A program made the position numbers and the translations under genes. The notes beneath the pieces were generated by a model. It ran no database searches, was not told the origin of the DNA, and was given only the letters and a program-made list of their open reading frames with translations. A stretch of 64,000 nucleotides of DNA from Gallionella sp. (GTDB taxonomy: Bacteria > Pseudomonadota > Gammaproteobacteria > Burkholderiales > Gallionellaceae): assembly GCA_028714895.1 (NCBI GenBank), contig JAQTLM010000009.1, positions 1-64,000 of the forward strand, in the 5' to 3' direction. Each line of letters opens with the position of its first letter. Positions within the stretch are counted from its first letter, which is position 1. Below are positions 29,005 to 38,600 of the stretch, piece after piece.

Positions 29005-30927
29005 ATGGTTGCAGTATTGAAACTCCAGGAAAAGATCACCGGTCTGTTGGTGTTCTATTTTCTTATTGCCCTGGTCGCCATCAGTTCGACGCTGTATGTG
29101 TCCTGGCGGCTGGAAGGCGGTGCCGCAGCGATTAACGATGCCGGCAGCGAGCGTATGCGCTCGTACCACATCGCTTTTCTGCTTGCCCAGCAGGTGCAGC
29201 AACCTTCCATCGAGTTGCGACACGATATTGAAGCGAAGGTCGCGCAGTTTGAGAAAATCCTGTCCGACCTTGATCGTGGCGACCCGCAGCGGCCGCTTTC
29301 GCTGCCAAAAGATAAGGATGTACGTACCCAGATGAGTAAATTGCACCGAGTCTGGCAAGCCGATATCAAGCCCCGTATCCAGCGCATACTCGATACCCCG
29401 CGACGGTCGGAGCAGGAAAAAATGCTGGCGGAGTACCGGCCCGTCGTGGAAATTTTTGTGGGCAACGTGAATGACCTGGTAGAGATGGTGGAAACCAGTA
29501 ATGCCCGCGCCACCATGCTGTTGCGTTCCTTCCAGATCGGGCTGGTGAGCTTGGCGTTTATCGGCACGGTGTTGCTGATGAACTTGTTTTCGTTGATGGT
29601 GGTGCGCCCTGTCAACCGTCTACGGGAGGGCATACAGCGCATGGGCAAGGCGGATTTCGGCGTGCGCCTGCAGTTCACCAAGCGGGACGAATTCGGCGAG
29701 CTGGCCGAGGGGTTCAACCAGATGGCCGACCAGTTGCAGGACCTTTATGTCACGCTGGAACAGCGTGTGGAAGAAAAATCCCGCAGTGTCGAGGTGAAGA
29801 ATCGTGAGCTTGCGGCGCTCTACGATGTGGCGGCATTCCTTAATTCCTCGACGGCAACAGAACCCCTGTGCGGTATCGTGCTGGATAAACTGTCCGCCCT
29901 GATTGGCGCGCGCGACGGCGTGGTACGCCTGGTTGACCCGAAGGGGAAGCAGCTGCAAATTATTGCCTCGCGCGGAGTTTCGAAATCCTTTCTGGACGAG
30001 GAGTCTTGTCTTGCCGTCGGCGACTGTTTGTGCGGCGTGGTGGCGCGTGACGGTATTGCGATCAGCTCCGATTTTTCCACTCCGTCGCAACCACTGCTGC
30101 TGCATGCTTGCAAACGGGATGGGTTTCAGGCGATGGTGGCGATCCCGATCCGTTCCAAACAGCGAGTGATGGGTATGCTCAACCTGTTCTTCGATACCCC
30201 GCGCATCTTGCCCCCGTCGGAAATCCGCCTCCTGGAGTCGGTGGGGCAACATCTTGGCGTCGCCATTGAAAACCAGCGGCTTGTCGCGCGTGAAAAAGAA
30301 ATGGCGGTATCGGAGGAGCGCAACCTGCTGGCGCAGGAGCTGCACGATAGTATCGCCCAGTCACTCGCCTTCCTGAATATTCAGGTACAACTGTTGCGCA
30401 ACGATCTGCAACAGGGGCAGACAGTCACTGCGTTGCAGGGCTTGGAACAGATACGCGAAGGGGTGCAGGAATGCTATGACGATGTGCGTGAATTGCTGGT
30501 GCATTTCCGCACTCGCGTCGGCAATGCGGATTTGGAAACCGCCGTGCGCAGCGCGCTGGAAAAATTCGAGGGGCAAACCGGTATCTGCACCGTTTTCTCC
30601 CATCGCGGGACGGTGCCGGATATGCCGCCGGAACATGTGCTGCAGGCCATGCACATTGTGCAGGAATCGCTGTCCAACGTACGCAAGCACGCCAAGGCAA
30701 GCCGCGTTGACGTGGAGCTCGTCTGTGATGGAGAATGCATGCTCTATATTAATGATAACGGCACCGGCTTCGATGCCGCGCACGATGCCGGCGATACCCA
30801 TGTGGGGCTGAGCATCATGCGCGAGCGGGCGCACCGTATAGGCGCCGAGTTGGTGCTGGAATCGGAACCCGGACAGGGCACGCGGGTGCGTCTTGTCCTG
30901 CCGCACAGGAGAGACTCTAGAGTATGA
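29005..30927 (+). CDS. narX: NarX-like nitrate/nitrite sensor histidine kinase
   Basis: A 640-residue kinase with two membrane helices (about residues 12-32 and 168-190) flanking a periplasmic PilJ/NarX-type sensor domain. That domain carries a P-box-like motif, DAGSERMRSYHIAFLLA, near residues 45-61. HAMP, GAF-type and HisKA_3 domains follow, with the phospho-acceptor His447 in QELHDSIAQSL, then an HATPase end (NDNGTGFDA, GDTHVGLSIMRER). It senses nitrate/nitrite in the periplasm. The stop overlaps the response regulator start by four bases. The 250 bases upstream hold no other gene. Confidence 0.92.
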   Translation: MVAVLKLQEKITGLLVFYFLIALVAISSTLYVSWRLEGGAAAINDAGSERMRSYHIAFLLAQQVQQPSIELRHDIEAKVAQFEKILSDLDRGDPQRPLSLPKDKDVRTQMSKLHRVWQADIKPRIQRILDTPRRSEQEKMLAEYRPVVEIFVGNVNDLVEMVETSNARATMLLRSFQIGLVSLAFIGTVLLMNLFSLMVVRPVNRLREGIQRMGKADFGVRLQFTKRDEFGELAEGFNQMADQLQDLYVTLEQRVEEKSRSVEVKNRELAALYDVAAFLNSSTATEPLCGIVLDKLSALIGARDGVVRLVDPKGKQLQIIASRGVSKSFLDEESCLAVGDCLCGVVARDGIAISSDFSTPSQPLLLHACKRDGFQAMVAIPIRSKQRVMGMLNLFFDTPRILPPSEIRLLESVGQHLGVAIENQRLVAREKEMAVSEERNLLAQELHDSIAQSLAFLNIQVQLLRNDLQQGQTVTALQGLEQIREGVQECYDDVRELLVHFRTRVGNADLETAVRSALEKFEGQTGICTVFSHRGTVPDMPPEHVLQAMHIVQESLSNVRKHAKASRVDVELVCDGECMLYINDNGTGFDAAHDAGDTHVGLSIMRERAHRIGAELVLESEPGQGTRVRLVLPHRRDSRV

Positions 30928-31577
30928 AACCGATACGCATTCTGATTGTTGACGACCACACGCTGCTCCGCAGCGGCATCAAGCTGGCATTGCAACGGCA
31001 TGAGGGATTCGAGGTGGTGGGCGAGGCCGGCGACGGACTGGAAGGCATCAAGCGCGCCAAACAACTCAAGCCGGACGTGGTGCTGCTCGATCTGCACATG
31101 CCCGGCACTAGCGGGCTGGAAGCTCTGCGCGTACTGGTGGAAGATGTTCCGGAAACGCAAGTTGTCATGCTTACCGTTTCGGAAGATGCCGAAGATCTGC
31201 TGGAAACACTGCGCGCCGGGGCACGCGGCTATTTGCTGAAAAATATCGATACCGAGTTTCTTCTGGAGTCGATTCGGCGAGCAGCGCGCGGCGAATCGGT
31301 GATGTCACCGCAAATGGCCCAAAAACTGGCGGATTCCCTGCGTGCTCCGCCCAAGGATAGTGTTGCCGTGGCGGACGTTAATCCGGGCAAGCTCTCCCCG
31401 CGCGAACGGGAAATCATTGTCATGCTCGCCCACGGTGCCAGCAACAAGGAAATCGCCCGCGTGCTCAATTTGTCTGAATCCACCATCAAGATTCATGTGC
31501 AAGGCATTCTCCGCAAGCTCAACATCGCCAAACGCGTACAGGCTGCCGTGTATGCGGTGGCGCATGGCCTCATTTAA
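30924..31577 (+). CDS. narL: NarL-family response regulator
   Basis: A 217-residue two-component regulator with a receiver domain (DDHTLLRSG, phospho-acceptor Asp56 in VLLDLHMPG, Lys in YLLKN) and a C-terminal LuxR-type helix-turn-helix (LSPREREIIVMLAHGASNKEIARVLNLSES, read in two parts). Coupled to the NarX-like kinase by overlapping genes, it presumably activates the narK and narGHJI genes downstream. NarL heptamer sites were not identified with confidence. Confidence 0.93.
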   Translation: MKPIRILIVDDHTLLRSGIKLALQRHEGFEVVGEAGDGLEGIKRAKQLKPDVVLLDLHMPGTSGLEALRVLVEDVPETQVVMLTVSEDAEDLLETLRAGARGYLLKNIDTEFLLESIRRAARGESVMSPQMAQKLADSLRAPPKDSVAVADVNPGKLSPREREIIVMLAHGASNKEIARVLNLSESTIKIHVQGILRKLNIAKRVQAAVYAVAHGLI

Positions 31578-31747
31578 TCCGGTTTCTACGATTTGGTAAT
31601 TTCTGTGGCCGTATTAGAGGCTGCGCCCGTCCGCAAGGGCATTTTTGCTTATGCCTTGCCTGGCTCAATGCGAACGGATTTGCCCGGCGCTCTCTTGGCG
31701 GCAAACAATTTCGTTTCATCCAATCCGCAAAACTCCACACCTACCCG

Positions 31748-31763
31748 AAAGAACTAGTTCTTT
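31748..31763. promoter_or_regulatory. Perfect 16-bp palindrome upstream of the usp gene
   Basis: AAAGAACTAGTTCTTT reads identically on both strands and lies 91 bases before the start of the universal stress protein gene, in an otherwise empty 277-base interval. It could be an operator for a dimeric regulator. No matching regulator is known to me. It does not fit the FNR or NarL consensus. Confidence 0.45.
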
Positions 31764-31854
31764 TTCCTCGTTTGGTTTGTACTTCGGAAGAATGGGCATG
31801 CTATCCATGCAAGCCTATTCTTCTGGTGTAAATCCTCCAAGGAGTGACAATAAA

Positions 31855-32271
31855 ATGAAAATGCTTATTTGCCATGATGGTTCAGAAATTGCCCAGTCTG
31901 CTTTGGAGAAATCCATTGCGATGTTCAGGTGCGAAAGGCCGGAGATAATTCTGGTAACCGTTGTTGAAGAACCGGTCGATGCCAGCAGCTACGATGAGGC
32001 GGCATTTGAAGATTTGCGCGCAAAAAGGGAAGCGGATTTGAAAGAGGCGGCAGATGGGGTGGTTAAGCTAAATCTTGACGTGGCTGTGATTGTAGCGATC
32101 GGCGACCCGCGCAAGATGCTGGTAGAGGCTATCAGGAAAAAAACCCCGGATATCGTGGTGATTGCAAGCCGCCCTCCTCAAGGGGGTGTAAGGTTCGGCA
32201 ATATCACTGTTAGTGTCAGTGACTATTTGATTCATCATGTAGATGATTGCCCTGTGTTGGTTATGCATTAA
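31855..32271 (+). CDS. UspA-family universal stress protein
   Basis: A 138-residue single-domain Usp protein, with the opening MKMLICHDGSEIAQSALEKS and closing DYLIHHVDDCPVLVMH typical of the fold. The ATP-binding glycine motif is weak (GGVRFGNITVSVSD), so nucleotide binding is uncertain. The start at 31855 has GGAG 12 bases upstream and is favoured over 31645, whose extra 70 codons show no family similarity. Placed directly before narK1, it probably belongs to the anaerobic nitrate regulon. Confidence 0.85.
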   Translation: MKMLICHDGSEIAQSALEKSIAMFRCERPEIILVTVVEEPVDASSYDEAAFEDLRAKREADLKEAADGVVKLNLDVAVIVAIGDPRKMLVEAIRKKTPDIVVIASRPPQGGVRFGNITVSVSDYLIHHVDDCPVLVMH

Positions 32272-32326
32272 AGGAATTGAAAAAATATTTCAAGATTTTT
32301 TGCGGTACTTCATTAGGGGGTTAAAA

Positions 32327-33829
32327 ATGTCTGGATCAGGAAGAACAGCAGAAAAAACGATGGGGTGGGCGGATCTGCTTGCCTTTGGTAGAGCCGAAAT
32401 TGCTGCCCTGCACAAGACATGGATTGCGTTCTTTATCACGTTCTATGTCTGGTTCAACATGGCGCCGCTCGTGTCGACGATTATGAAGTCTACCGGCCTT
32501 ACCTTGGATCAACTCAAGGTGCTTGCTATTTGCAATGTAGCATTGACTGTTCCCGGTCGCGTTGTTGTCGGCATGATGTGCGACAGGTTGGGTCCGCGAA
32601 AGACGTTCTGTATTGTGATGTGGGTGATGGCGTTCCCGTGTATCTGGTTTGCTTTTGCCACCACTTATACAGAGATGCTGATTTCGAGATTGATTATGAG
32701 CGTGGTCGGCACGGGTTTCGTTGTGGGTATTGCGATGACGTCGCTCTGGTTCAAGCCGAGGGACGCGGGTTTTTCCCAGGGCGTCGAGGCGGGCCTCGGT
32801 AACTGGGGTTCATCTCTGGCCGCAATCACCATGCCAATCCTGGCGCTCACGGTTTTCGATAGCTGGAGGTGGGCTGTCGCAGCCAGCGGCATCGTGATGT
32901 TCCTTTACGGCGTGTACTACTGGTTTGCCATCACCGACGGCCCCAAGGGTACGGCCAGGCCGATAGCCAGAAAGGCCCAGGCAATCGAAGTTTCCACCTG
33001 GGGTGATTTGGTTCTCGCGATTATTTGGACGATACCTATCTGGGGCGTCCTTTCGCTGCTGGTCAGAATGGTGACAAAGAAGGGGTATATCACTCCCGAT
33101 GTTTCGTACATTCTGTATACGGTGATAGCGGTCATGGTAGTGCAGCAGGCTTGGGCGCTCATCAAGGTCAATGTGCCGATTCTGAAGAAAGGCGTGCCCG
33201 AAGACGACAAATACCGCTTTACTCAGGTGGGTACGCTTAATGCATCGTACGTCGTTACATTCGGTGCGGAACTTGCGGTTATCTCGATGCTGCCGTTCTT
33301 TTTCCAAAAGACATTTGAATTGACACCGGTGATGGCTGGGCTGTTCGGCTCGATGTTTGCGTTGATGAACTTCTTTTCCAGGGCGCTTGGCGGTTATGTG
33401 TCGGATCGCACGCCCACCAGGAAGCTCGCGCATATGATCTACCTTGCGGGGGTTACCGGCGGGTTTGTGCTGATGAGCTTGATCACTCCGGATTGGCCGT
33501 TGGCAGCAGCGGTGCTGGTGACGATAATTTGCGCCGTATTTGTCACGGGCGGCTGCGGCACGACTTTTGCCCTTATACCCTTTGTCAAGCGGCGTATCAC
33601 CGGCAATGTGGCGGGCTATGCGGGCGCCTACGGCAATGTGGGAGCCGTCGTATATACCTCTGCTTATATAGGCCTGACGGACAGCCAGTTCTTTTTGATG
33701 ATCGGCGCAACTGCTGCTGCGGTATTCGTTTTCTGCTTTTTCTTCCTGAAAGAGCCCGCCGGTGCATTCGCCAAGGAATATCAACTCTCGTCGGTTGACA
33801 AGGAAATGATGGCGGGTGGCGGGCATTGA
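32327..33829 (+). CDS. narK: NarK1-type nitrate/nitrite MFS transporter
   Basis: A 500-residue transporter of the nitrate/nitrite porter branch of the major facilitator superfamily. It has twelve predicted helices and opens WIAFFITFYVWFNMAPL. The nitrate signature motifs appear as GLGNWGSSLAAITMP in helix 5 and AYGNVGAVVYTSAYIG in helix 11. Type-1 NarK proteins are considered nitrate/proton symporters. AGGGGG precedes the chosen ATG at 32327. The longer frame to 32243 overlaps usp and is rejected. A second, different NarK follows 49 bases later. Confidence 0.93.
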   Translation: MSGSGRTAEKTMGWADLLAFGRAEIAALHKTWIAFFITFYVWFNMAPLVSTIMKSTGLTLDQLKVLAICNVALTVPGRVVVGMMCDRLGPRKTFCIVMWVMAFPCIWFAFATTYTEMLISRLIMSVVGTGFVVGIAMTSLWFKPRDAGFSQGVEAGLGNWGSSLAAITMPILALTVFDSWRWAVAASGIVMFLYGVYYWFAITDGPKGTARPIARKAQAIEVSTWGDLVLAIIWTIPIWGVLSLLVRMVTKKGYITPDVSYILYTVIAVMVVQQAWALIKVNVPILKKGVPEDDKYRFTQVGTLNASYVVTFGAELAVISMLPFFFQKTFELTPVMAGLFGSMFALMNFFSRALGGYVSDRTPTRKLAHMIYLAGVTGGFVLMSLITPDWPLAAAVLVTIICAVFVTGGCGTTFALIPFVKRRITGNVAGYAGAYGNVGAVVYTSAYIGLTDSQFFLMIGATAAAVFVFCFFFLKEPAGAFAKEYQLSSVDKEMMAGGGH

Positions 33830-33878
33830 TGTGATCGGATAGCAACTCCAATTAACTTTATAACCTAAAGGGTAAATC

Positions 33879-35549
33879 ATGGCAAACAAGAAAGAGCAGA
33901 GAGGTTCGGTGGGTGCAGAAGGCTCAGCCAGCTACAGTTCCGCCGACATCGAGAAGTGGGATGTCGAGGATAATGCCTTCTGGGAATCGAAAGGCAAGAA
34001 AATCGCCAGCCGCAACCTGTGGATATCGATTCCGAGCCTGCTGCTTGGTTTTGCGATATGGTTGATGTGGGGCATCATCACGGTGCAAATGATTAACCTC
34101 GGCTTTCCCTTCAAACCGGCGGAGTTGTTCACCCTGACCGCAATCTCCGGGCTGATGGGCGCGACCTTTCGTATCCCCGCATCGTTCTTCATTCGTCTCA
34201 GTGGCGGGCGCAATACGATCTTTCTGACCACCGCACTGCTGATGATTCCGTGCATTGGGGCGGCTATCGCATTGCAGGATAAAACCACGCCGCTATGGGT
34301 GTTCCAGATATGGGCATTCCTGTCCGGTATCGGCGGTGGCAATTTCGCCTGCTCGATGTCCAACATCAGCGGCTTCTATCCGAAGCGGCTGCAGGGCACC
34401 GCCTTGGGGCTCAACGCCGGGCTGGGCAATTTTGGCGTGACCACCATGCAGATTCTGATCCCGCTGGTGATGACTGCCGGTATTTTCGGTACATTTGGTG
34501 GCGAACCGATGACGCTGATCAAGGATTCCGGCTGGATTCTCGGCAAGATACTGGCCGGCACCCCTACTTACATACAGAACGCCGGCTTCGTCTGGCTGCT
34601 GGCATTGATCCCACTGGGCTTTATCGGTTTCTTCGGCATGAATAACCTGCTGCCGCTGTCGCCCAACTATGGCGGCACGCTGGCTGGCTTCGCCAAGATA
34701 CTGTACCTCTGGTTGCTGACCTGCATCGTCGGCGTCGTTGGTCTCTATCTGTATCTTCCGGCGCCGACCGGCCTTGGTCTGCTTAATATGTGGGTAGCAT
34801 TGCCGCTGATCATGATCGCCATGCTGTTCGTGATGAAGCTCGCGGCGTTTGGCGAGATGAAGGCCGGCATCAACAAACAGTTCGCTATCTTCAGCAACAA
34901 GCATACTTGGTCGATGTCCGCGCTCTATCTCGTGACCTTCGGTTCGTTCATCGGCTTCTCGATGGCCTTACCGTTATCCATCACGGTGATTTTCGGTGTG
35001 CAACATGTGATTGATCCGGCAACCGGTTTGATGGCGCATACCCTGAAGAACCCCAATGCGCCTTCCGCGCTGACTTATGCCTGGATCGGCCCGTTTATCG
35101 GCGCGCTGATCCGCCCGGTGGGCGGCTGGATTTCCGACAAGGTCGGCGGTTCCATCGTCACCCAGATCATCTCGGCGATAATGGTGGTGGCTTCCGCTGC
35201 GGTGGGTTACGTGATGCTGCTGGCCTACAAGTCGGCGACACCGGAAGAGTATTTCCTGATCTTTATGGTGCTGTTCGTGGTGCTGTTTGCCGCCACCGGA
35301 TTGGGCAACGGTTCCACCTTCCGCACCGTGGGCGTGATTTTTGACCGTGCGCAGGCCGGCCCGGTACTCGGCTGGACTTCCGCCGTGGCCGCTTACGGCG
35401 CATTCATCGCACCGGTGGTGATCGGCGGGCAGATCAAGTCTGGCACCCCGGAAAACGCGATGTATGGATTCGCAGTGTTTTATGCAGTGTGTCTCGTTTT
35501 GAACTGGTGGTTTTATTTGCGTAGCGGCGCTGAGATCAAGAACCCGTAA
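33879..35549 (+). CDS. narK2: NarK2-type nitrate/nitrite antiporter
   Basis: A 556-residue MFS protein with an N-terminal cytosolic extension of about 45 residues (WDVEDNAFWESKGKKIASRN). The membrane domain bears the nitrate signatures GLNAGLGNFGVTTMQ and AAYGAFIAPVVIGG. This branch exchanges nitrate for nitrite. The tandem of NarK1- and NarK2-type genes followed by narGHJI is a common denitrifier arrangement. It is separated from narG by a G-U-rich hairpin (35567-35591). Confidence 0.93.
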   Translation: MANKKEQRGSVGAEGSASYSSADIEKWDVEDNAFWESKGKKIASRNLWISIPSLLLGFAIWLMWGIITVQMINLGFPFKPAELFTLTAISGLMGATFRIPASFFIRLSGGRNTIFLTTALLMIPCIGAAIALQDKTTPLWVFQIWAFLSGIGGGNFACSMSNISGFYPKRLQGTALGLNAGLGNFGVTTMQILIPLVMTAGIFGTFGGEPMTLIKDSGWILGKILAGTPTYIQNAGFVWLLALIPLGFIGFFGMNNLLPLSPNYGGTLAGFAKILYLWLLTCIVGVVGLYLYLPAPTGLGLLNMWVALPLIMIAMLFVMKLAAFGEMKAGINKQFAIFSNKHTWSMSALYLVTFGSFIGFSMALPLSITVIFGVQHVIDPATGLMAHTLKNPNAPSALTYAWIGPFIGALIRPVGGWISDKVGGSIVTQIISAIMVVASAAVGYVMLLAYKSATPEEYFLIFMVLFVVLFAATGLGNGSTFRTVGVIFDRAQAGPVLGWTSAVAAYGAFIAPVVIGGQIKSGTPENAMYGFAVFYAVCLVLNWWFYLRSGAEIKNP

Positions 35550-35566
35550 AGGGCTTTATGTAGGGC

Positions 35567-35591
35567 GGTTTGGCCGCATTGCGGTCGAACC
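35567..35591 (+). other. Hairpin between narK2 and narG
   Basis: GGTTTGGCCGC (35567-35577) pairs with GCGGTCGAACC (35581-35591) across a three-base loop if two G-U wobbles are allowed in RNA. The loop is followed by GAAAAATG rather than a T-run. It could be a processing site or partial attenuator that sets narG expression apart from narK. Confidence 0.45.
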
Positions 35592-35678
35592 GAAAAATGA
35601 TGGCTGGTTACGGGCTTGAGAACAAAAGACCCAGAGCCGGGAAGATTGAATAAACTTTTACACAGGAGCAGAAAAAGC

Positions 35679-38600
35679 ATGAGTCACTTTCTCGATCGAT
35701 TGACGTATTTTGTAGGTATGAAGGACAAGGAGACTTTCTCCAATGGTCACGGCATCGTCACCAACGAAGATCGCCAGTGGGAATCCGCCTACCGCACTCG
35801 CTGGTCGCATGACAAGGTTGTGCGCTCCACGCACGGCGTGAACTGTACCGGTGGCTGCTCGTGGAGGATTTTTGTCAAGAACGGCCTGGTGGCTTACGAG
35901 ATGCAGCAAACCGACTATCCGCGTACCCGCGAGGACTTGCCTAACCATGAGCCGCGCGGTTGCCAGCGCGGTGCTTCCTTCTCCTGGTACCTGTACAGCC
36001 CGCACCGGATCAAGCATCCGCTGATTCGCGGTCGCCTGCTCGACCTGTATCGTGCCGAGCGTAAAACCGGCAAGGATCCGGTGGAAGCATGGGCCGCAAT
36101 TCAGGCTGACCCGAAGAAACGCTTGTCATACGTCGGCGTACGCGGTCTCGGCGGTTTTGTGCGCACCAAATGGGACGAAGTCAACGAAATCATTGCCGCC
36201 GCCAATATTTACACCATCAAAAAATGGGGTCCGGATCGTATTTTCGGCTTTTCGCCGATCCCGGCTATGTCGCAAATTTCTTACGCATCCGGTGCGCGCT
36301 ATCTTTCCCTGATCGGTGGTGTCTGCGGTTCGTTTTACGACTGGTATTGCGACTTGCCGGCAGCTTCACCACAAACCTGGGGCGAACAGACCGACGTGCC
36401 GGAATCGGCCGATTGGTACAACTCCACTTACATCATCGTCACCGGCTCCAGCTTGCCGACCACGCGTACGCCGGATGCCCATTTCGTCGTCGAGGCGCGT
36501 TACAACGGTACCAAAGTCATTGCGATGAGCCCCGACTATGGCGAACATGTCAAGCTTGCCGACCTGTGGATGCCGGTTAACCCCGGCTGCGATACGGCCG
36601 CCTTCCTGGCGATGGGGCATGTTGCGCTGAAAGAGTTTTACATCGACAAACAGGATCCGTATTTCCAGGAATACGCCCGCAAGTACACTGACTTGCCGAT
36701 TCAGGTGACCTTGCGCAAGCAAGGTGACGCCTATGTGTCTGACCGCTGCCTGAATGCTGCCGATTTTGCCGATAATCTGGGCGAATCCAACAATCCGGAA
36801 TGGAAAACCATCGTTTATGACGAAAAGACCAAGGCATATGTTGCACCAAATGGTTCCATCGGTTTCCGCTGGGGCGAGGAAGGCAGATGGAATTTGCTGC
36901 CGAAGAATGCTGCCAACCAGCAGGAAATCCTGGCCGAATTGACCTGTATCGACAGCAAGGATGCAGTCGTATCAGTCGGTTTCCCGCACTTCACGCCAGG
37001 CGAAGACGAATTGTTGTTCCGCAACGTGCCGGTGCGCAAGTTGAAGCTGGCCAATGGCGAAGAAGCATTGGTCACCTCCGTGTTCGATATGCAGGTTGCG
37101 CAATACGGTATTGACCGTGGCTTGGGCGGCCCAAATGTCGCCAAGGACTATAATGATGACACAGTGGCCTATACACCGGCCTGGGCAGCCAAGGTCTGTA
37201 ATGTCAAGGCCATGGATCTGGAACGTACCGGGCGTGAATTTGCGATGAACGCCTCGCAAACCCACGGCAAATCGATGGTCATCATGGGTGCGGCAATTAA
37301 CCACTGGTATCACAACGACATGACGTACCGGAGCGTCATGAACCTGCTGCATATCTGTGGCTGCGTCGGCCAATCTGGCGGCGGCTGGGCGCACTATGTG
37401 GGGCAGGAAAAACTACGTCCGCAAGCCGGCTGGGCACCGATTGCCTTCGCGCTTGACTGGCATCGTCCGCCGCGCCACATGAATTCCACTTCATACTGGT
37501 ATTTTCATACCGATCAGTGGCGCTACGAAACCCTCAAGGCAGAAGATATCACCTCGCCTGCCGGCAGAAACAAGAACGCAAAAGAGGGCTATTCGATCGC
37601 CGACTATAACGTCTCAGCGGTTCGCATGGGCTGGTTGCCGGGCTTTCCTCAATGGAACGCCAATCCGCTCGATCTGGTGGACGAAGCCATCAAGGCCGGC
37701 GCAACCGACGAGGCCAGCATCGGCAAGCACGTTCTCGGGAAGCTCAAGTCCGGTGCAATGGATATCTCCTTCGCCGATCCGGATGCTGAAGCCAACTGGC
37801 CGCGCAATATCTTCGTGTGGCGCGGTAACCTGATCGGCACTTCGGGTAAGGGGCAACAGTACTTCCTGAAACATCTGCTGGGCGCGCAAAACAATGTGTT
37901 GCAGGAGGGTGGGGACGGAAACAACAATAAGTTGATCAAATGGCATGATGAGGGCCCCGCAGGCAAGCTGGACCTGTTTGTGGATATCAACTTCCGCCTC
38001 AACTCTACCGGCGCTTACTCGGACATCGTATTGCCGACTGCAACCTGGTACGAGAAGAACGACCTCAATACCACCGATATGCACCCCTTTATTCATCCGC
38101 TGTCGGAGGCCGTGTCGCCGGGCTGGGAATCCAAGTCCGACTGGCAGATTTTCAAGGAACTCTCCAGAGTCTTCTCGGGTATGGCCGGGAAGCATCTCGG
38201 CACGCGCAAGGATATTGTTACCCTTCCGATGCAACACGATTCGCCGCTCGAAATGGCGCAGCCGTTTGGCCAGGTAAAAGAGTGGTACAAGGGCGAATGC
38301 GAGCCGATCCCAGGCAAGACCACGGCACTGCTCAAGCTGGTGGAGCGCGACTATGGCAGTATCTATAACAAATACATCGCGATCGGTCCGTTGATGGTAA
38401 CGCTGGGCAATAACGTCAAGGGGCTCGACTGGAACACCGAAGCGGAATACGAAGAACTCAAGCTGTGCAATTACACGGTGAGAGTCCCCGGCGTTTCCTA
38501 TGGTATGCCGTCCCTGGAAGAAGATATCTACGTGTGCGATTCAATCATGCGTATGGCACCTGAAACCTGCGGCGAAGTGGCGCATAAATCATGGTCTGCC

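Noticed and set aside
31625..31647. GCCC...GGGC followed by ATTTTTG after narL as a terminator.
   Set aside because: The stem is only four base pairs with a long loop, too weak to call.
32277..32293. TTGAAAAAATATTTCAA upstream of narK1 resembles an FNR site.
   Set aside because: The spacing and half-sites do not match the FNR consensus TTGAT-N4-ATCAA, and it lies inside a short intergenic A+T-rich stretch.
35616..35678. Extended NarG N-terminus from 35616.
   Set aside because: The AGGAG site and family N-terminus fit the ATG at 35679. The extra residues have no counterpart in NarG.
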